Assembly: GCA_902810745.1 (NCBI GenBank) | Contig: CADDYW010000020.1 | Coordinates: forward strand, 1 to 57,532 | Direction: 5' to 3' | DNA from: Chloroflexota bacterium | Lineage (GTDB): Bacteria > Chloroflexota > UBA6077 > FW602-bin22 > CADDYW01 | Length of the DNA: 57,532 nucleotides | Part shown: one piece after another, positions 48,651 through 57,532 of the stretch | Layout of the letters: every line of letters starts with the position of its first letter | How positions within the stretch are numbered: position 1 is the stretch's first letter | Translations under genes and position numbers: made by a program | The notes under the pieces: model-generated | Database searches by the model: none | Seen by the model: only the letters and a program-made list of their open reading frames with translations | Told to the model about the DNA's origin: nothing

Positions 48651-50843
48651 ATGGCCAAACAAAGTTCTCAGCCGACCAAACCGGAGACTGTCCTTCAATA
48701 CCGGTCGCCAATTGGCGCCCAGGACATTCGCGATACGCTCGCGATCAAGGAGCTCGATCTCTTCTTCATCACCAATCTCGATGGGAACGTTCCGCGCGGT
48801 AACGTCAACGGGCTGGGTCTCTACTTCCAGGACACGCGCTACTTGAGTGCTTACGAGCTGGTGCTCGAGGGAATCACGCCAATCTACCTGCTTTCGACCG
48901 GTCGCGAGCGCTTCAGTCTGCTGCAAGAGCTAACCAATCCCGATCTGCTCACACAATCCGGGCAGCACATTCCGCGGCAGGTCATTCGCATCCAGCGCCA
49001 GCGCGTGATTGGTCCAGACCTCTGGGAAGAGATCTCCCTCTCGAACTTCCACGAGGTTCCTCTCGAGCTGGAGCTCGCACTCGCGTTTGGCTCCGATTTC
49101 GCCGACATGTTCACGATTCGTGGTCTGGTCGATCTCGCCCGCGGCAAGCTCTACCCCGCATCCTGGGAAGACGAGTGCACGCTCACCTTCCGGTACGACG
49201 GGCTTGACAAGATCACCCGGATCACGCGAATCTCGTTCGATCCACCGCCGACCTCGCGGGCGCCCGAGACCGCTATCTACCAGCTTGCAATCCCGGCGCG
49301 TGGCGTGGCGCCGAAGATCAAGATTCACGTGTGGATCAGCCCGGGCCCCGGTAGCCTGGAACCCAGCATCACGCTGGCGACGCTCACCGAGCAGCGCAGT
49401 GAGAAGTATCGCCAGTGGCTTGCCGGGCAGGTTGGGATCACCAGCGACAACCCGACCTGGGACGACATGCTGGCCCGTGCGCGCTTCGATCTTCGGCTCC
49501 TCAACAGCCAGATTGGCGACACGGGCTACCCGGCTGCAGGGGTACCCTGGTACGTCGCACTCTTCGGCCGCGATGCTCTCATAACTGGCCTTCAGCTCAG
49601 CTGGTCCCCCTCGATCGTGTCCCAGATCCTGCGCGTCCTCGCACGTTTTCAGGGGAAGGCGCTCGATGATTGGAAAGACGAGCAGCCGGGCAAAATTCTC
49701 CACGAGCTCCGGCGCGGAGAGCTCGCAAATGCCGGGGTGATTCCGTTCAGCCCGTATTACGGGTCCGTGGATGCGACGCTGTTGTTCGTCATTCTTCTCA
49801 ATCGCTACTATCGGACGACCGGTGATCTTGACCTGGTTCAGGAGTTGAAAGGGGCCTTCGAAAGTGCGCTGGAGTGGCTCGAAAGATATGGCGACCTCGA
49901 CGGCGATGGCTTTATCGAGTACGAGACCCGTTCGCCGGCCGGGCTCCGGAATCAGGGCTGGAAGGATTCATGGGACGCAATCGTCAACGAGGACGGGTCT
50001 CTGGTCGAGCCACCGGTCGCTCTCGTCGAGGTACAGGCGTACGCCTACGCCGCCCGCCGAGCAGCAGCGTCGATCTATCGTGCGCTGAATCAGCCCTCCC
50101 AGGCAGCAAAGTACGACTACCAGGCAGACTGGCTGCGAGACCACTTCGACGCTGCGTTCTGGATGGAAGACCAGGGGTGCTATTGCCTGGCACTCGATAA
50201 GCACAAGCAGCCGGCCCGCGTTGTCAGCTCGAACGCGGGCCAGGTTCTCTGGACTGGAATCGCGCCAACGGAACACGCGCGGGCCGTGGCTGCGCGTCTG
50301 ATGCAGCCAGATATGTTCAGCGGGTGGGGTATTCGCACCCTCTCCGAGCGCGAAAAGCGCTATAACCCGATGGGCTACCACGTCGGAACAGTCTGGCCGC
50401 ACGATAATTCGCTGATCGCCCTTGGCTTCAAACGATACGACGAAGACGACAAGGTGCTCCAGATCCTCAGCGGTCTGTACGACGTCGCACGTCAGGTTCC
50501 CGACGGCCGACTGCCCGAGCTCTTCTGTGGATACCAGCGCGTTGCCGACGAGGATCCCGTTCGCTATCCGGTCGCCTGTAGCCCTCAAGCCTGGGCCGCT
50601 GGCGTCTTCGACTTCTTTATCCAGATCATTCTCGGGCTCCGGCCAGACGCACCGAATGGCGTCCTCCGAATCGTCCGGCCGCGACTTCCGGAGTGGCTTC
50701 GACAACTCCAGGTCAACGGCATCCCGATCGGATCGAACTCGGTTGATCTGGCCTGCCGGCGCGAAGGCGATCACACCTTCACCGAGATCGTGGACGTCCA
50801 CGGGAACGTCCAGGTGAGCTTTACCGAAACCTGGGACGATTGA
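48651..50843 (+). CDS. glycogen debranching (amylo-alpha-1,6-glucosidase)-like protein
   Basis: A 730-residue protein. Residues about 20-215 are the glycogen-debranching N-terminal beta domain (DLFFITNLDGNVPRGNVNGLGLYFQDTRYLSAYEL). Residues about 280-650 are an (alpha/alpha)6 catalytic barrel with GVPWYVALFGRDALITG, DGDGFIEYE, NQGWKDSWDAI and GTVWPHDNSLIALG. This combination is seen in amylo-alpha-1,6-glucosidase-type proteins that act on glycogen or sucrose-like substrates. ATG 48651 follows AGAGG closely; ATG 48609 is an alternative. It sits alone between rpiB and a convergent aminotransferase gene. Confidence 0.85.
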   Translation: MAKQSSQPTKPETVLQYRSPIGAQDIRDTLAIKELDLFFITNLDGNVPRGNVNGLGLYFQDTRYLSAYELVLEGITPIYLLSTGRERFSLLQELTNPDLLTQSGQHIPRQVIRIQRQRVIGPDLWEEISLSNFHEVPLELELALAFGSDFADMFTIRGLVDLARGKLYPASWEDECTLTFRYDGLDKITRITRISFDPPPTSRAPETAIYQLAIPARGVAPKIKIHVWISPGPGSLEPSITLATLTEQRSEKYRQWLAGQVGITSDNPTWDDMLARARFDLRLLNSQIGDTGYPAAGVPWYVALFGRDALITGLQLSWSPSIVSQILRVLARFQGKALDDWKDEQPGKILHELRRGELANAGVIPFSPYYGSVDATLLFVILLNRYYRTTGDLDLVQELKGAFESALEWLERYGDLDGDGFIEYETRSPAGLRNQGWKDSWDAIVNEDGSLVEPPVALVEVQAYAYAARRAAASIYRALNQPSQAAKYDYQADWLRDHFDAAFWMEDQGCYCLALDKHKQPARVVSSNAGQVLWTGIAPTEHARAVAARLMQPDMFSGWGIRTLSEREKRYNPMGYHVGTVWPHDNSLIALGFKRYDEDDKVLQILSGLYDVARQVPDGRLPELFCGYQRVADEDPVRYPVACSPQAWAAGVFDFFIQIILGLRPDAPNGVLRIVRPRLPEWLRQLQVNGIPIGSNSVDLACRREGDHTFTEIVDVHGNVQVSFTETWDD

Positions 50844-50873
50844 GCGGTCCGACCTTGGACGCCACCTCTCCGG

Positions 50874-50888
50874 CGCTGAACGTCAGCG
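50874..50888. terminator. short terminator-like hairpin between convergent genes
   Basis: CGCTGA (50874-50879) pairs with TCAGCG (50883-50888) around the loop ACG, 30 bp after the debranching gene stop. Stem is only 6 bp. Confidence 0.3.
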
Positions 50889-50957
50889 AAGCCGCTCAGG
50901 GCATCACCACGGAAGTGCCTGGGGTTTCGCTCCCCAATCATCTCTCTTGCGAAGGCG

Positions 50958-52160
50958 TTAAGAGCTCACAACGCTCGATCGGATGGTTCGCACCGCCTCG
51001 ACGACGCGCTCGATATCCTCTGGACCAGTAAAGTAGGCGACCGACAGACGAATTCCGTCGGGCTCACGAACCGCTCGCTGTACGATCTTCCAGTCATCCC
51101 AGAAGCGCTTGCTGAGATCGCGTCCGGAGATCCCGTCGATGCGAAAGTTCACGAGCGCGGACGAATGCTCCCAGGGACGAGGGGTCTGAAGGTGAACCCC
51201 CTCGATGCTCGAGAGACGCTGCTTCAGTAGGTCGACCATCGTGCGCTCGTGGTCGGCAATGGCCTGCCAGCCAATCTGCCGAAGATACTCGACCGCGCTG
51301 GCAATGCCTGCGTACAGGGCCGGATTGCGTGTTCCGTACTCGAAGCGGGTTGCCGCCGGATAGAACTGCACGCGAATCTCATCCGAGCGGTCCAGCTGAT
51401 CCCACGGGAAGTTCTCGGCGAGTGATCCCCCGCCGATGTAGCGGGGCGTGAGGTCATCGAGGCGGTCCTTCCGCACGGCCAGCACGCCACTTCCCTTGGG
51501 CCCACAGAGCCACTTCTGCACGCTCCCGGTGAGGTAGTCGCAGCCGAGCGCGTGGAAATCGACCGGGAAGCACCCGACTGACTGTGCACCGTCGAGTAGC
51601 ACCCGAACGCCCCGCTCGTGAGCAAAGTGGATCATCTCGGCCACGGGCATCCGAATACCAGTTTCGCAGGACACGTGACTGAACGCCGCCATCCGGGTCC
51701 GGGGTGTGAACTGCGACCGAAAGGACTCGAGCGTGTCACGAGGGTCGTGGCAGAACTGGAAGCGGCGTACCTTCACTCCTGCGATAGTTTGAAGGGCGTA
51801 CGCGGGATAGACAATCGCAGGGTGCTCCTCGCTGCCGATGAGGATCTCGTCGCCGGGCCGAAACGTAAACGCACCAAGAACGATGCTCACGCCATCGGTA
51901 CCGCTGTGGGTCACGCAGACCTCGTCGACATCAGCATTGAGCATCGATGCCAGTGATTCGCGCGCCCTGCCCATGGCGTCCGAGATACGTCGACGGTCGT
52001 AGTAACCGTAACGCTCGAAGTGCCCCAGCACGTCGAAGTATTCCCGGAGCACTGGCTCTGCCATGATACCCTCGGTACCGCTGTTCATATAGGTAATCTC
52101 GGCCAGCGACGGCAGGGCCTTCCGAATTGCAGCGAGATCATACGTTTCTGTCGATGCCAC
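50958..52160 (-). CDS. class V aminotransferase (cysteine-desulfurase-like fold)
   Basis: A 400-residue PLP enzyme. The cofactor Lys is in GSVQKWLCGPKGSG, the Asp contacting the pyridine N is in VLLDGAQSVG, and VCVTHSGTDGVSIVLG binds the phosphate. The substrate-side motif RFEYGTRNPALYAG is near residue 275. Family members include isopenicillin-N-epimerase-like and IscS-like enzymes; no Cys loop for desulfuration is clear. The start is GTG with GAGAGGAAG upstream. The HpcH aldolase lies 54 bp upstream on the same strand, so they may form an operon. Confidence 0.88.
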   Translation of the reverse strand: MASTETYDLAAIRKALPSLAEITYMNSGTEGIMAEPVLREYFDVLGHFERYGYYDRRRISDAMGRARESLASMLNADVDEVCVTHSGTDGVSIVLGAFTFRPGDEILIGSEEHPAIVYPAYALQTIAGVKVRRFQFCHDPRDTLESFRSQFTPRTRMAAFSHVSCETGIRMPVAEMIHFAHERGVRVLLDGAQSVGCFPVDFHALGCDYLTGSVQKWLCGPKGSGVLAVRKDRLDDLTPRYIGGGSLAENFPWDQLDRSDEIRVQFYPAATRFEYGTRNPALYAGIASAVEYLRQIGWQAIADHERTMVDLLKQRLSSIEGVHLQTPRPWEHSSALVNFRIDGISGRDLSKRFWDDWKIVQRAVREPDGIRLSVAYFTGPEDIERVVEAVRTIRSSVVSS

Positions 52161-52214
52161 GGATCTTCCTCTCTCTCGTTCTAACTTGCCGGCTGATGCG
52201 TGCCACGCCTCGCG

Positions 52215-52976
52215 CTATCGGCGGAGCCCCTCGGCAAACGCGCGCGCGCTGCCAATCAAGAGTGTTGCGGCGCTGATCGTGATGACTCGGCATCCACGCT
52301 CGACGTGTCGTCGCGCCTGCTCGAGATCGTTCGCAGGCAGGCCGGTTGGCTTGCCAGCTCGACGGCACTCGGCGATAACGCGATCCACGACCTTCTGGAC
52401 CTCGGGGTGCCACGGCTGCGCGGGATAACCCATCGAAAAGGCGAGATCGTTCGGTCCAACGATCAGCGCGTCGAGCCCCTCGACCGCCAGAATTTCCGGG
52501 AGGTGCTCCACACCGCGTATGTCCTCGAAGAGCCCGACGACCACGGTCTCACGATTCGCTCGCTGAACGTACTCTACCGCCGACTCGCGCACCCCGTAGC
52601 CACCAGCACGCCCGCCCGCATAGCTTCGATGACCCTCCGGTCCGTACTTGATCGCATCGACGGCCCGTTCGGCATCCTCGCGGGAGGCGATGTGGGGAAC
52701 GATGATGCCGGAAGCGCCGATGTCCAGGAAACGCAGGATGACGTGGGGCTGGTTTGTCGGAACGCGAATCAGAACCGGCTTATCCTGCAGGTCGGCTGCA
52801 CGCACCATGTCCTCGCACTGGGCCTCGTTGATCGAGCCGTGCTCGGCGTCGAGGAAGATGTCATCGACGTCGGTGTATCCGAGCATCTCGACCACTGCAG
52901 TCGAGTGAAACGTGAGCCCCACGTTCACGATGACCTGATCGGAGCGCATTCTGGCTCGCAACCGCGCACCGCGCAT
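52215..52976 (-). CDS. HpcH/HpaI family aldolase
   Basis: A 253-residue metal-dependent class II aldolase of the pyruvate-acting HpcH/HpaI family. Landmarks are DIFLDAEHGSIN (catalytic His-Asp region with the metal-site Glu), VLIRVPTNQPHVILRFLDIGASGIIVPHI, and YAGGRAGGYG with the substrate-binding Arg. GLFEDIRGVEH and ALIVGPNDLAFSMGY give the second metal Glu and Asp. Members cleave 4-hydroxy-2-oxo acids to pyruvate plus an aldehyde. GGGAGG precedes the ATG. Substrate not determined. Confidence 0.9.
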   Translation of the reverse strand: MRGARLRARMRSDQVIVNVGLTFHSTAVVEMLGYTDVDDIFLDAEHGSINEAQCEDMVRAADLQDKPVLIRVPTNQPHVILRFLDIGASGIIVPHIASREDAERAVDAIKYGPEGHRSYAGGRAGGYGVRESAVEYVQRANRETVVVGLFEDIRGVEHLPEILAVEGLDALIVGPNDLAFSMGYPAQPWHPEVQKVVDRVIAECRRAGKPTGLPANDLEQARRHVERGCRVITISAATLLIGSARAFAEGLRR

Positions 52977-53054
52977 CGGTGATCCTCCCGAGAAGAAGAG
53001 GTGTTCTGGAAGCGCTGCCTATTGTACACCCGCGCACCCCGCGGCGGCGCACAG

Positions 53055-53083
53055 TTGCGCGCGACCCCGGCCTCGCGTACAAT
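53055..53083 (+). promoter_or_regulatory. sigma70-type promoter of the P1 peptidase-panBC run
   Basis: TTGCGC at 53055-53060 and TACAAT at 53078-53083 have a 17-bp spacer. Transcription would begin near 53090, leaving a 134-nt leader before the GTG at 53224. Confidence 0.55.
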
Positions 53084-53223
53084 GTATCAAGAGCCGTGGA
53101 TTGGCGCGCGCCAACCGCGAGCACGTGTTCGGACTGTTTACGTACCTTTCCGCTTGGATCGATGCGACCGAGACGGAGCGCACCGAGGGCACGCCTTCGC
53201 CTCTGGTCGAAGGGGCTTAGCTA

Positions 53224-54207
53224 GTGCCATCGGTACAAACTCTCGCCGACGTTCCCGGAATCGCCGTCGGCCACACCACCAATCTCGAGGGCCTGACCGG
53301 CTGCACCGTGGTACTCTGCCCCGAGGGCGCGGTTGCCGCCGTCGACGTACGGGGCGGTGCACCCGGCACGCGTGAGACAGACCTCCTTGGTCCCGCTCGT
53401 TTGGTCCAAAAGGTCCATGCCATCCTCCTGACCGGAGGCAGCGCTTTCGGGCTCGCCGCGGCAGACGGCGTCGTGCGATTCCTCGCCGATCGTGGCGTTG
53501 GTCAGCCGGTTGGATCTCACCGCGTGCCGATTGTTCCGGCGGCCGTTCTCTTCGACCTCGGGATCGGCGAGTCCCACGCCTTCCCCGACGCGGTCGCGGG
53601 CTGGCACGCCGCCGCGACCGCGCGCTCGGATGGGGTCGAAGAAGGCTGCGTCGGCGCGGGGACGGGCGCCACCGTGGGCAAGGTACTCGGAATCGGCCAG
53701 GCGGTGAAATCGGGTATCGGAACCGCCGCCCTGCGTCTCGGGACCGGCATCACCGTCGGAGCGCTGGTCGCGGTCAACGCCCTCGGCGACGTCGTGAACC
53801 CGATCACGGGCCAGGTGATTGCCGGAGCCCGCCATCCGACGACGGGCGCCTACGTCAGCGCGGTAACCCAGATCCTCCAGGGCAATCTTTCGCCACTCTC
53901 CCCCGGACCGACAAACACGACAATCGGCGTGGTTGCCACCGATGCCTCGCTTGGACGTGATGATCTGGCTCGCGTCGCGACTGCCGCCCACGACGGGCTG
54001 GCACGGGTCGTCCGACCGGCCCATACGTTGTTCGATGGAGACACCTTCTTTGCACTGGCGACCGGGCGCTCGACCGCGCAGGTCAACCCTGTCGCGGTCT
54101 CCGTTGCCGCAAGCGAGGTCGTGGCCACCGCGATCATCCGCGCGGTCATGAACGCCCGATCGCTCGGAAACCTTCCCTGCGCTCGCGACATCCTGAAAGC
54201 TGAGTGA
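53224..54207 (+). CDS. P1 family (S58/DmpA-like) peptidase
   Basis: A 327-residue Ntn-hydrolase-like enzyme of the DmpA/S58 family, made as a precursor and self-cleaved. The family segments GCTVVLCPEGAVAAVDVRGGAPGTRETDLL, ILLTGGSAFGLAAADGV, GAGTGATVGK and VNALGDVVNP are present. The likely cleavage site is in GPTNTTIGVVATDA, with a Thr as new N-terminal nucleophile. Members are aminopeptidases or beta-peptidases. It stands 15 bp before panB. The start is GTG with AAGGGG upstream. Confidence 0.85.
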   Translation: MPSVQTLADVPGIAVGHTTNLEGLTGCTVVLCPEGAVAAVDVRGGAPGTRETDLLGPARLVQKVHAILLTGGSAFGLAAADGVVRFLADRGVGQPVGSHRVPIVPAAVLFDLGIGESHAFPDAVAGWHAAATARSDGVEEGCVGAGTGATVGKVLGIGQAVKSGIGTAALRLGTGITVGALVAVNALGDVVNPITGQVIAGARHPTTGAYVSAVTQILQGNLSPLSPGPTNTTIGVVATDASLGRDDLARVATAAHDGLARVVRPAHTLFDGDTFFALATGRSTAQVNPVAVSVAASEVVATAIIRAVMNARSLGNLPCARDILKAE

Positions 54208-54222
54208 AATGGAGGCGACCCC

Positions 54223-55065
54223 GTGACGAGAATAACTCCGGCCGAGATCCGTGCAATGAAGCGGAGGGGGGAGCGTATCCCCATGCTTACCGCCTACGAT
54301 TATCCGACTGCCCGTATCCTCGACGCGGCTGGCATTCCGATGATCCTCGTCGGCGATAGCCTCGGAACCGCCGTTCTCGGCTACGACACGACGATTCCAG
54401 TGACGCTTGCTGACGTGATCCACCACTGTCGTGCCGTCGTGCGAGGAGCAGCGCGCGCGCTGATCGTGGCGGATCTGCCCTTCATGACCTACCACACGAG
54501 CCAGGAGGAGGCTCTCCGGAATGCCGCCCGCCTGATCCAGGAGGGTGGCGCCCAGGCGGTGAAGCTGGAGGGTGGAGCGACCGTGGTCGAAACGGTACGA
54601 CGTCTCGTTGCCTGTGGGATTCCGGTGCAAGGACATCTGGGGCTGACACCGCAGTCAGTTCACCAGCTCGGCGGCCATCGTCTGCAGGGGAAGACGGAGC
54701 AGGCCGCACGTCGCCTGGTGGAAGATGCACGCTGCCTGGAAGAGGCTGGCGCGTTCTCGATCGTCCTCGAGCTCATTCCCGCCCCGCTCGCGCGCACGAT
54801 CACCCAGTCGCTCACCGTACCGACGATTGGTATCGGCGCCGGCCCGTTCTGTGATGGTCAGGTGCAGGTCCTATACGATCTCCTGGGGATGGATCCCGAG
54901 TTCAAGCCACGCCACGTTCGTCGCTACGCCAACCTTGCGGACGTGATCCGAGGCGCGGTCACCGGCTACCTCGAGGACGTGCGTGAAGGCGTTTTCCCGG
55001 GGCCGGCCGAAAGCTTCGGGCTCGAGTCGACTGTGACTCCGGCGGAGGCGGCAGAGGCACGATGA
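54223..55065 (+). CDS. panB: 3-methyl-2-oxobutanoate hydroxymethyltransferase
   Basis: A 280-residue TIM-barrel enzyme that makes ketopantoate from 2-oxoisovalerate and methylenetetrahydrofolate, the first step to pantothenate. Signatures are [28 protein letters not shown] with the metal-binding Asp, [26 protein letters not shown] and [28 protein letters not shown] precedes the GTG start. The stop overlaps panC by 4 bp (ATGA). Confidence 0.97.
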   Translation: MTRITPAEIRAMKRRGERIPMLTAYDYPTARILDAAGIPMILVGDSLGTAVLGYDTTIPVTLADVIHHCRAVVRGAARALIVADLPFMTYHTSQEEALRNAARLIQEGGAQAVKLEGGATVVETVRRLVACGIPVQGHLGLTPQSVHQLGGHRLQGKTEQAARRLVEDARCLEEAGAFSIVLELIPAPLARTITQSLTVPTIGIGAGPFCDGQVQVLYDLLGMDPEFKPRHVRRYANLADVIRGAVTGYLEDVREGVFPGPAESFGLESTVTPAEAAEAR

Positions 55066-55892
55066 TCGTCGTCGACACGGTCCAGGCGCTTCGCTCCGCC
55101 AGAGGCAATCTGGCCGAGCCTCTTGGCCTCGTCCCGACCATGGGCTTCCTCCACGCAGGACACATGGCCCTGGTCGACGCGGCGCGCGCACAGAACGCCA
55201 CTGTCGCGGTGAGCATCTTCGTCAACCCGAAGCAGTTTGGCCCGAACGAGGATTTCGCGACCTATCCGCGGGACCTCGACCGCGACCTGGCAATGCTCCG
55301 CCAAGCCGGAGTGGATCTCGTCTTCGTACCGAGCGTCGAGGAGATGTATCCCGCCGACTTTTCGACGACGGTCGACGTCGGTCCCATTGGCGAGGTTCTC
55401 GAAGGGGCACGGCGGCCCGGCCACTTCCGCGGTGTTGCGACGGTCGTCGCACGGCTGTTCGGGCTTTTTCAGCCACAGCGCGCCTATTTCGGACAGAAAG
55501 ACGCGCAGCAGTGCGTCGTCGTCAAGAGGCTCGTCGCCGATCTCGGCCTGCCGCTCGAGATCGTGGTCGTACCCACCGTGCGCGAGCCTGACGGGCTTGC
55601 GATGAGCAGTCGGAACGTCTATCTCAATCCCAAGGAGCGCGTCGCCGCGCGTGTCCTGTCGGCATCCCTTCGTCTCGCCGAGCAGCACTTTCGGGATGGC
55701 GAGCGAGACGCCGAGACCCTGCGACGTCTTGTACGGGAGACAGTGAGCCGCGAGCCTCTCGTCCGCCTCGACTACGTCAGCGTTGCCGACGCGTCGACCT
55801 TGGCCGAGCTCGAGGTCGTCGATCGACCCGCGCTCGTGTCGATGGCCGCGTGGGTTGGGCGAGCACGGCTGATCGACAATATCTTGCTGTGA
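55062..55892 (+). CDS. panC: pantothenate synthetase
   Basis: A 276-residue ATP-dependent ligase joining pantoate and beta-alanine. The nucleotide-binding [68 protein letters not shown] and [15 protein letters not shown] are diagnostic. Coupled to panB by ATGA. No panD or panE is in view, so beta-alanine and pantoate supply must come from elsewhere. Confidence 0.97.
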   Translation: MIVVDTVQALRSARGNLAEPLGLVPTMGFLHAGHMALVDAARAQNATVAVSIFVNPKQFGPNEDFATYPRDLDRDLAMLRQAGVDLVFVPSVEEMYPADFSTTVDVGPIGEVLEGARRPGHFRGVATVVARLFGLFQPQRAYFGQKDAQQCVVVKRLVADLGLPLEIVVVPTVREPDGLAMSSRNVYLNPKERVAARVLSASLRLAEQHFRDGERDAETLRRLVRETVSREPLVRLDYVSVADASTLAELEVVDRPALVSMAAWVGRARLIDNILL

Positions 55893-56118
55893 CGTGGGTA
55901 TCCCGCGGTTTGCGGCGGCTTTGAGTCGGCGAGAACTCGTCTCTGATCCGTGCCCTCCGGGCGAGAGCGGGGCGGCGCCGTATCGGGCACTTCATCTCGC
56001 GGGGAGAGCGGATCGTCCGCCCTTGCCCACCGGAGCAGGTCAGCCGTGGCCGGATGGAAATGTCCGGGGACACCCGGCCGGCCGTGAGCGTGGCGTCGAC
56101 TTCGCCAGCCGAGTCGCG

Positions 56119-56355
56119 CTACCCGCGATTACCCGCCCGAGCACGGGCCAGGGCCAGCCGGGCCTCGAGATCGTACTCGCTCCGAAACACCGCCTTCACG
56201 AGTCGCCCGATGTAGTACTCGCGACAGGTCTTCGGATAGTTGGCAACGCCGAGGATCTCGACACCATCGCTGGCCTCGACGACCACGGCGGTCTCGTTTC
56301 GGCCAAGGATCTCGCGAATCGTCTGCTGCTGGACCTCATCCGGAATGAATACCAT
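56119..56355 (-). CDS. small hypothetical protein
   Basis: A 78-residue soluble protein (VFIPDEVQQQTIREIL...), with 'VVVEASDGVEILGVANYP' suggesting a beta hairpin and 'REYYIGRLVKAVFRSEYDLEARLALARARAG' a helix. No family is recognised. GGAGAG lies 6 nt before the chosen ATG at 56355; the longer frame to 56430 adds a non-homologous Arg-rich lead. Confidence 0.5.
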   Translation of the reverse strand: MVFIPDEVQQQTIREILGRNETAVVVEASDGVEILGVANYPKTCREYYIGRLVKAVFRSEYDLEARLALARARAGNRG

Positions 56356-56627
56356 CACCACTCTCCATCTCGCGGGCAATCGAAGCGGACAGGCTGAACG
56401 TGTGTACTGCAGGCTGCCCGCCGGGATCACTGGTATCAGTATAGCAGGGCATCCTCTTCACAGCGGCGCAGCGGCGTGCTATCCTTCCGCCGCGAGCACC
56501 AAGGTGCCGTCGCGATCGCCCCACACGGCCATGGGACTTGACTATCTCAAGCTGCTGCGAACCGGGCGCGGCCGAACTCTGATTTTCCCACCTTGGGTGA
56601 GCCGCCGGAGAGGAGACACAGGCTAGG

Positions 56628-57131
56628 GTGGCGATCGATCCTCTCGAGCTCCGCCGTGTCCTCGGCCACTTCACAACCGGCGTGACTGTCGTTACCAGCC
56701 GGCTTGGCAAGGAGACACGCGGTATCACCGTCAACTCCTTCACCTCGGTAAGTCTCGTGCCCCCAATCGTACTCATCTGCATCGACCAGCACGCGCGGTC
56801 GTACGAGTTTCTGCCGCGGGCTGGCGTCTTCGCGGTCAATATACTCAGCGAGAGTCAGGGAGATATCTCCGATTACTTTGCCCGGCGGCTGGCGCCGAAT
56901 CCAGACGATGAACTGGCCGAGATCCCTCACCACGAGGGAATCACGCATTGTCCGCTCATCGATGGCTCGATTGCTTATCTGGAGTGCCGGATCATCGCCA
57001 AGCAGGATGTCGGGGATCACGGCGTCTTCTTCGCCGAGGTGATCTCTGCCACGACAGCCGAGAACGCTCCACCGTTGCTGTTCTTCCGCGGAGGATACCC
57101 GCGCCTCAGCCTGCCCGGAGTTCGAGCGTAG
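56628..57131 (+). CDS. flavin reductase family protein (FMN-binding split barrel)
   Basis: A 167-residue flavoprotein. RRVLGHFTTGVTVVTS, GITVNSFTSVSLVPPIVLICI (flavin phosphate-binding loop), GVFAVNILSESQ and the C-terminal PPLLFFRGGYPRL are family hallmarks. Members reduce FMN/FAD for two-component monooxygenases or act as oxygenase partners; no oxygenase is adjacent. The GTG start lacks a close ribosome-binding site. Confidence 0.9.
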   Translation: MAIDPLELRRVLGHFTTGVTVVTSRLGKETRGITVNSFTSVSLVPPIVLICIDQHARSYEFLPRAGVFAVNILSESQGDISDYFARRLAPNPDDELAEIPHHEGITHCPLIDGSIAYLECRIIAKQDVGDHGVFFAEVISATTAENAPPLLFFRGGYPRLSLPGVRA

Positions 57132-57243
57132 TCGACCGCTTCGAACGGCCAGCCAGGCCATTTCATTCTTCCTTTACGGCCTGTCGTCAATATGTTATCA
57201 TCGAATATTGAACGAGGCGCGGCGTCGCGATCCGGAGGAACGT

Positions 57244-57441
57244 GTGTGGGCCGAGATCCGGGTCGTTCGGGACATCCGAATTGCCGAGGCTTGGCGCGAG
57301 CTTTTCGAGAATCAGGGAATTCCCTGCAAGTTCTGGCCGATGGACTCGCGTTCACACGGCGTCGCGCTGACGACCTACCAGGTCCTTGTCCCCAATGACC
57401 GACTGCACGTTGCCGACCTCGTCTTGAGCCACACGTTCTAA
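57244..57441 (+). CDS. small DUF2007-like protein
   Basis: A 65-residue protein with helix-strand pattern RIAEAWRELFENQGIPCKFWPM and TTYQVLVPNDRLHVADLVL, resembling DUF2007 (putative signal-transducing) proteins. I choose GTG 57244, because GGAGGAAC precedes it; a TTG at 57208 is the alternative. The stretch after it to the window end (about 90 bp) shows nothing. Confidence 0.55.
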   Translation: MWAEIRVVRDIRIAEAWRELFENQGIPCKFWPMDSRSHGVALTTYQVLVPNDRLHVADLVLSHTF

Positions 57442-57532
57442 ATTTGTTCCAGGGTGAGGCTGATCCAGATGTGTCCAGCTTGCGCAGCAAGGCAGACACG
57501 TCCCGTGTGGTGTCCACCCTTGGTGTACTCTT

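Noticed and set aside
53221..54636. 471-codon minus-strand open frame
   Set aside because: It spans the opposite strand of both the P1 peptidase and panB; high GC keeps antisense frames open.
1..57532. CRISPR arrays, insertion sequences, prophage or integrase genes
   Set aside because: I looked for repeat-spacer periodicity, transposase or integrase motifs and found none.

Overview
The window is a GC-rich bacterial chromosome segment. The rich set of TIM-barrel sugar isomerases and Gfo/Idh oxidoreductases, a FabL-type enoyl-ACP reductase, NnrS, a SPASM heme enzyme, phosphoketolase and P1 peptidase resemble Chloroflexota, probably Thermomicrobia. That placement is inference from gene content, not a measured phylogeny. 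I see no insertion sequences, prophage, CRISPR array or rRNA. Two tRNA genes (Arg-UCG and Ala-CGC) both have clear sigma70-type promoters.

Layout. 1-2.5 kb: tRNA-Arg, a small ABM-fold protein, a small hypothetical protein and a CopD-like membrane protein, with large intergenic gaps. 2.57-7.6 kb: a nitrosative-stress/iron-centre module with a Crp-type operator, a DUF1858 protein, an NnrS fusion carrying more DUF1858-like modules, a DUF59 Fe-S assembly factor, a ScdA_N-DUF2249 protein, a Crp/Fnr regulator, a ferredoxin and a divergent hemerythrin. 7.9-11.5 kb: acetate kinase and phosphoketolase. 11.8-23.2 kb: three P-type ATPases of different subclasses, a hydroxyacid dehydrogenase, Hsp20 and a peptidoglycan hydrolase lipoprotein. 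23.5-26.6 kb: an orphan histidine kinase, a DUF559 nuclease-like protein and a PfpI protein. 26.6-30.3 kb: a tight minus-strand heme operon (hemH, hemG/hemY, radical SAM/SPASM). 30.6-34.1 kb: an NHL propeller protein, gamma carbonic anhydrase, FTR1 iron permease and a DtxR regulator, with a perfect DtxR/IdeR operator before FTR1. 34.2-35.8 kb: an L,D-transpeptidase. 36.2-44.7 kb: sugar-catabolic genes on both strands (xylB, XylA-like, two more TIM-barrel isomerases, two Gfo/Idh enzymes). 44.8-53 kb: FabL, M42 peptidase, Hpt, tRNA-Ala, RpiB, a glycogen-debranching-type enzyme, a class V aminotransferase and an HpcH aldolase. 53-57.5 kb: P1 peptidase with panB-panC, a flavin reductase and small proteins.

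How the parts may work together. A XylA/XylB route would give xylulose-5-phosphate. Phosphoketolase would split it to acetyl phosphate, and acetate kinase would harvest ATP. The iron genes (DtxR, FTR1, a P1B-4 ATPase, ferrochelatase, hemerythrin, the DUF59 and ScdA_N proteins) suggest strong investment in iron and Fe-S homeostasis.

The two most notable signals are these. (1) The operon at about 2.57-6.5 kb reuses a DUF1858/ScdA_N-type helical module about five times around NnrS, and the two halves of a RIC/ScdA-type protein appear on separate neighbouring genes. (2) Two intergenic regions 23 kb apart carry the same four-unit CCTGAA array with identical 11-21-11 spacing. It looks like an OmpR/PhoP-family operator shared by the hemerythrin/acetate-kinase and heme-operon/NHL divergent regions.
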